64,000 bases of DNA, taken from positions 212,054-276,053 of the forward strand of contig CAAFUS010000005.1 in NCBI GenBank assembly GCA_900766265.1, written 5' to 3'. This DNA is from Pseudomonadaceae bacterium (lineage in GTDB: Bacteria; Pseudomonadota; Gammaproteobacteria; Pseudomonadales; Pseudomonadaceae). Under the pieces are notes generated by a model. That model was not told the DNA's origin, searched no databases, and was given only the letters and a program-made list of their open reading frames with translations. Position numbers and translations under genes: made by a program. Each line of letters starts with the position of its first letter. The stretch's first letter is position 1. Shown here in pieces: positions 63,093 through 64,000 of this stretch.

Positions 63093-64000
63093 ATGAACAC
63101 TGCAACCAGTACCGCCTACGACTATCGGGTGGTCCGCCAATTCGCCATCATGACGGTGGTGTGGGGAATCGTCGGGATGGGGCTCGGCGTTTTCATCGCC
63201 GCACAGCTCGTATGGCCAGACCTCAACTTCGACCTGCCATGGACCAGCTTCGGCCGCCTGCGCCCGCTGCACACCAATGCGGTCATCTTCGCCTTCGGCG
63301 GTTGCGCGCTGTTCGCCACGTCCTACTATGCCGTCCAGCGTACCTCCCAGACGCGCCTCTTTGCACCGGGCCTTGCCGCCTTCACTTTCTGGGGCTGGCA
63401 AGCGGTGATCGTGCTGGCCGCCATCAGCCTGCCGCTGGGCTGGACCAGCTCCAAGGAGTACGCCGAGCTGGAATGGCCGATCGACATCCTGATCACCATC
63501 GTCTGGGTCAGCTATGCGGTGGTCTTCTTCGGCACCCTGGCGACACGCAAGGTCAAGCACATCTACGTCGGCAACTGGTTCTTCGGAGCCTTCATCCTGA
63601 CGGTCGCTCTGCTGCACGTGGTCAACAACCTGGAAATCCCGGTGACGCTGACCAAGTCGTACTCGCTCTATTCGGGCGCGACCGACGCCATGGTGCAGTG
63701 GTGGTACGGGCACAACGCGGTGGGCTTCTTCCTGACCGCGGGGTTCCTCGGGATGATGTACTACTTCGTGCCCAAGCAGGCCGAACGTCCGGTCTACTCC
63801 TATCGCCTGTCAATCGTCCATTTCTGGGCACTGATAGCCGTCTATATCTGGGCCGGTCCGCATCACCTGCATTACACCGCGCTGCCCGACTGGGCACAGA
63901 GCCTGGGCATGGTGATGTCGATCATCCTGCTGGCGCCGAGTTGGGGCGGCATGATCAACGGCATGATGACCCTCTCGGGGGCCTGGCATAAGCTGCGCAC
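63093..64000 (+). CDS. ccoN: cbb3-type cytochrome c oxidase subunit I, CcoN (partial, 3' end outside window)
   Basis: The first 302 codons are visible. Sequence begins MNTATSTAYDYRVVRQFAIM and shows a heme b His in RPLHTNAVIFAFG, the CuB region WWYGHNAVGFFLT and the CuB His pair in GPHHLHYTALPDW. This is the high-affinity oxidase catalytic subunit, with about nine helices seen so far. The gene continues beyond 64000 and is presumably followed by ccoO, Q and P. Confidence 0.95.
   Translation, partial: MNTATSTAYDYRVVRQFAIMTVVWGIVGMGLGVFIAAQLVWPDLNFDLPWTSFGRLRPLHTNAVIFAFGGCALFATSYYAVQRTSQTRLFAPGLAAFTFWGWQAVIVLAAISLPLGWTSSKEYAELEWPIDILITIVWVSYAVVFFGTLATRKVKHIYVGNWFFGAFILTVALLHVVNNLEIPVTLTKSYSLYSGATDAMVQWWYGHNAVGFFLTAGFLGMMYYFVPKQAERPVYSYRLSIVHFWALIAVYIWAGPHHLHYTALPDWAQSLGMVMSIILLAPSWGGMINGMMTLSGAWHKLR

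Overview
The window looks like chromosomal DNA of a high-G+C gammaproteobacterium of the Pseudomonas group, probably close to the stutzeri lineage (Stutzerimonas). Support comes from gene order and families: smc-zipA-ligA, efp next to earP, a surface-polysaccharide locus between ihfB and a wbpM-type gene, tusA-rlmM-acnA, a bacteriophytochrome, flagellin-flaG-fliD-fliS, and a cbb3 oxidase gene at the right edge. The species is inferred from protein recognition only. I saw no insertion sequence, prophage, CRISPR array, rRNA or tRNA.

Left part (1-9 kb): a minus-strand light-sensing operon runs from a bacteriophytochrome kinase (bphP, TTG start) through a stand-alone response regulator and a large hybrid kinase to a phytochrome-type heme oxygenase (bphO). 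A secreted alpha/beta hydrolase diverges from it. Small household genes follow (YkgJ-type cysteine cluster protein, DEDD exonuclease, ppnP). From 10.1 to 13.8 kb lies a filament cassette, fliC-flaG-fliD-fliS, with a consensus sigma-28 promoter before fliC. A 0.6 kb noncoding stretch with inverted repeats separates it from ligA.

Middle (14.5-33.7 kb): ligA, zipA and smc (replication, division, chromosome folding), moaA, a voltage-gated-type potassium channel, then a heme-copper oxidase cluster (CopD-like protein, DUF2231 protein, subunit II with a cytochrome c domain, a fused subunit I-III, a small membrane protein, CtaG). A DASS-type transporter follows, then EF-P with its rhamnosyltransferase EarP, and the 4.5S RNA gene.

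The most distinctive part is 33.8-48.6 kb, a minus-strand O-polysaccharide locus. The first genes transcribed are the ABC exporter genes wzm and wzt. Next come a GT-A-like enzyme, a GT4 enzyme, an FkbM methyltransferase with a coiled-coil tail, and a tightly overlapping five-gene cassette (nucleotidyltransferase, GDPD-like, HAD, second nucleotidyltransferase, cupin). Two further GT4 enzymes, an epimerase, wbpL and wbpM complete it. No wzx, wzy or wzz is present. The long C-terminal domain on Wzt and the coiled coil on the methyltransferase suggest an ABC-exported polysaccharide with a terminal cap. The five-gene cassette may make the cap or another decoration.

Right part (49-64 kb): ihfB, a DEAD-box helicase with a long leader, a spermidine-synthase-like gene, class II DAHP synthase, tusA, rlmM, acnA, a GDP-mannose-forming enzyme (manC/algA type) preceded by a short degenerate AlgD-like gene, an Aer-type chemoreceptor, a hydrolase, and the first 302 codons of ccoN behind an ANR/FNR-like box.
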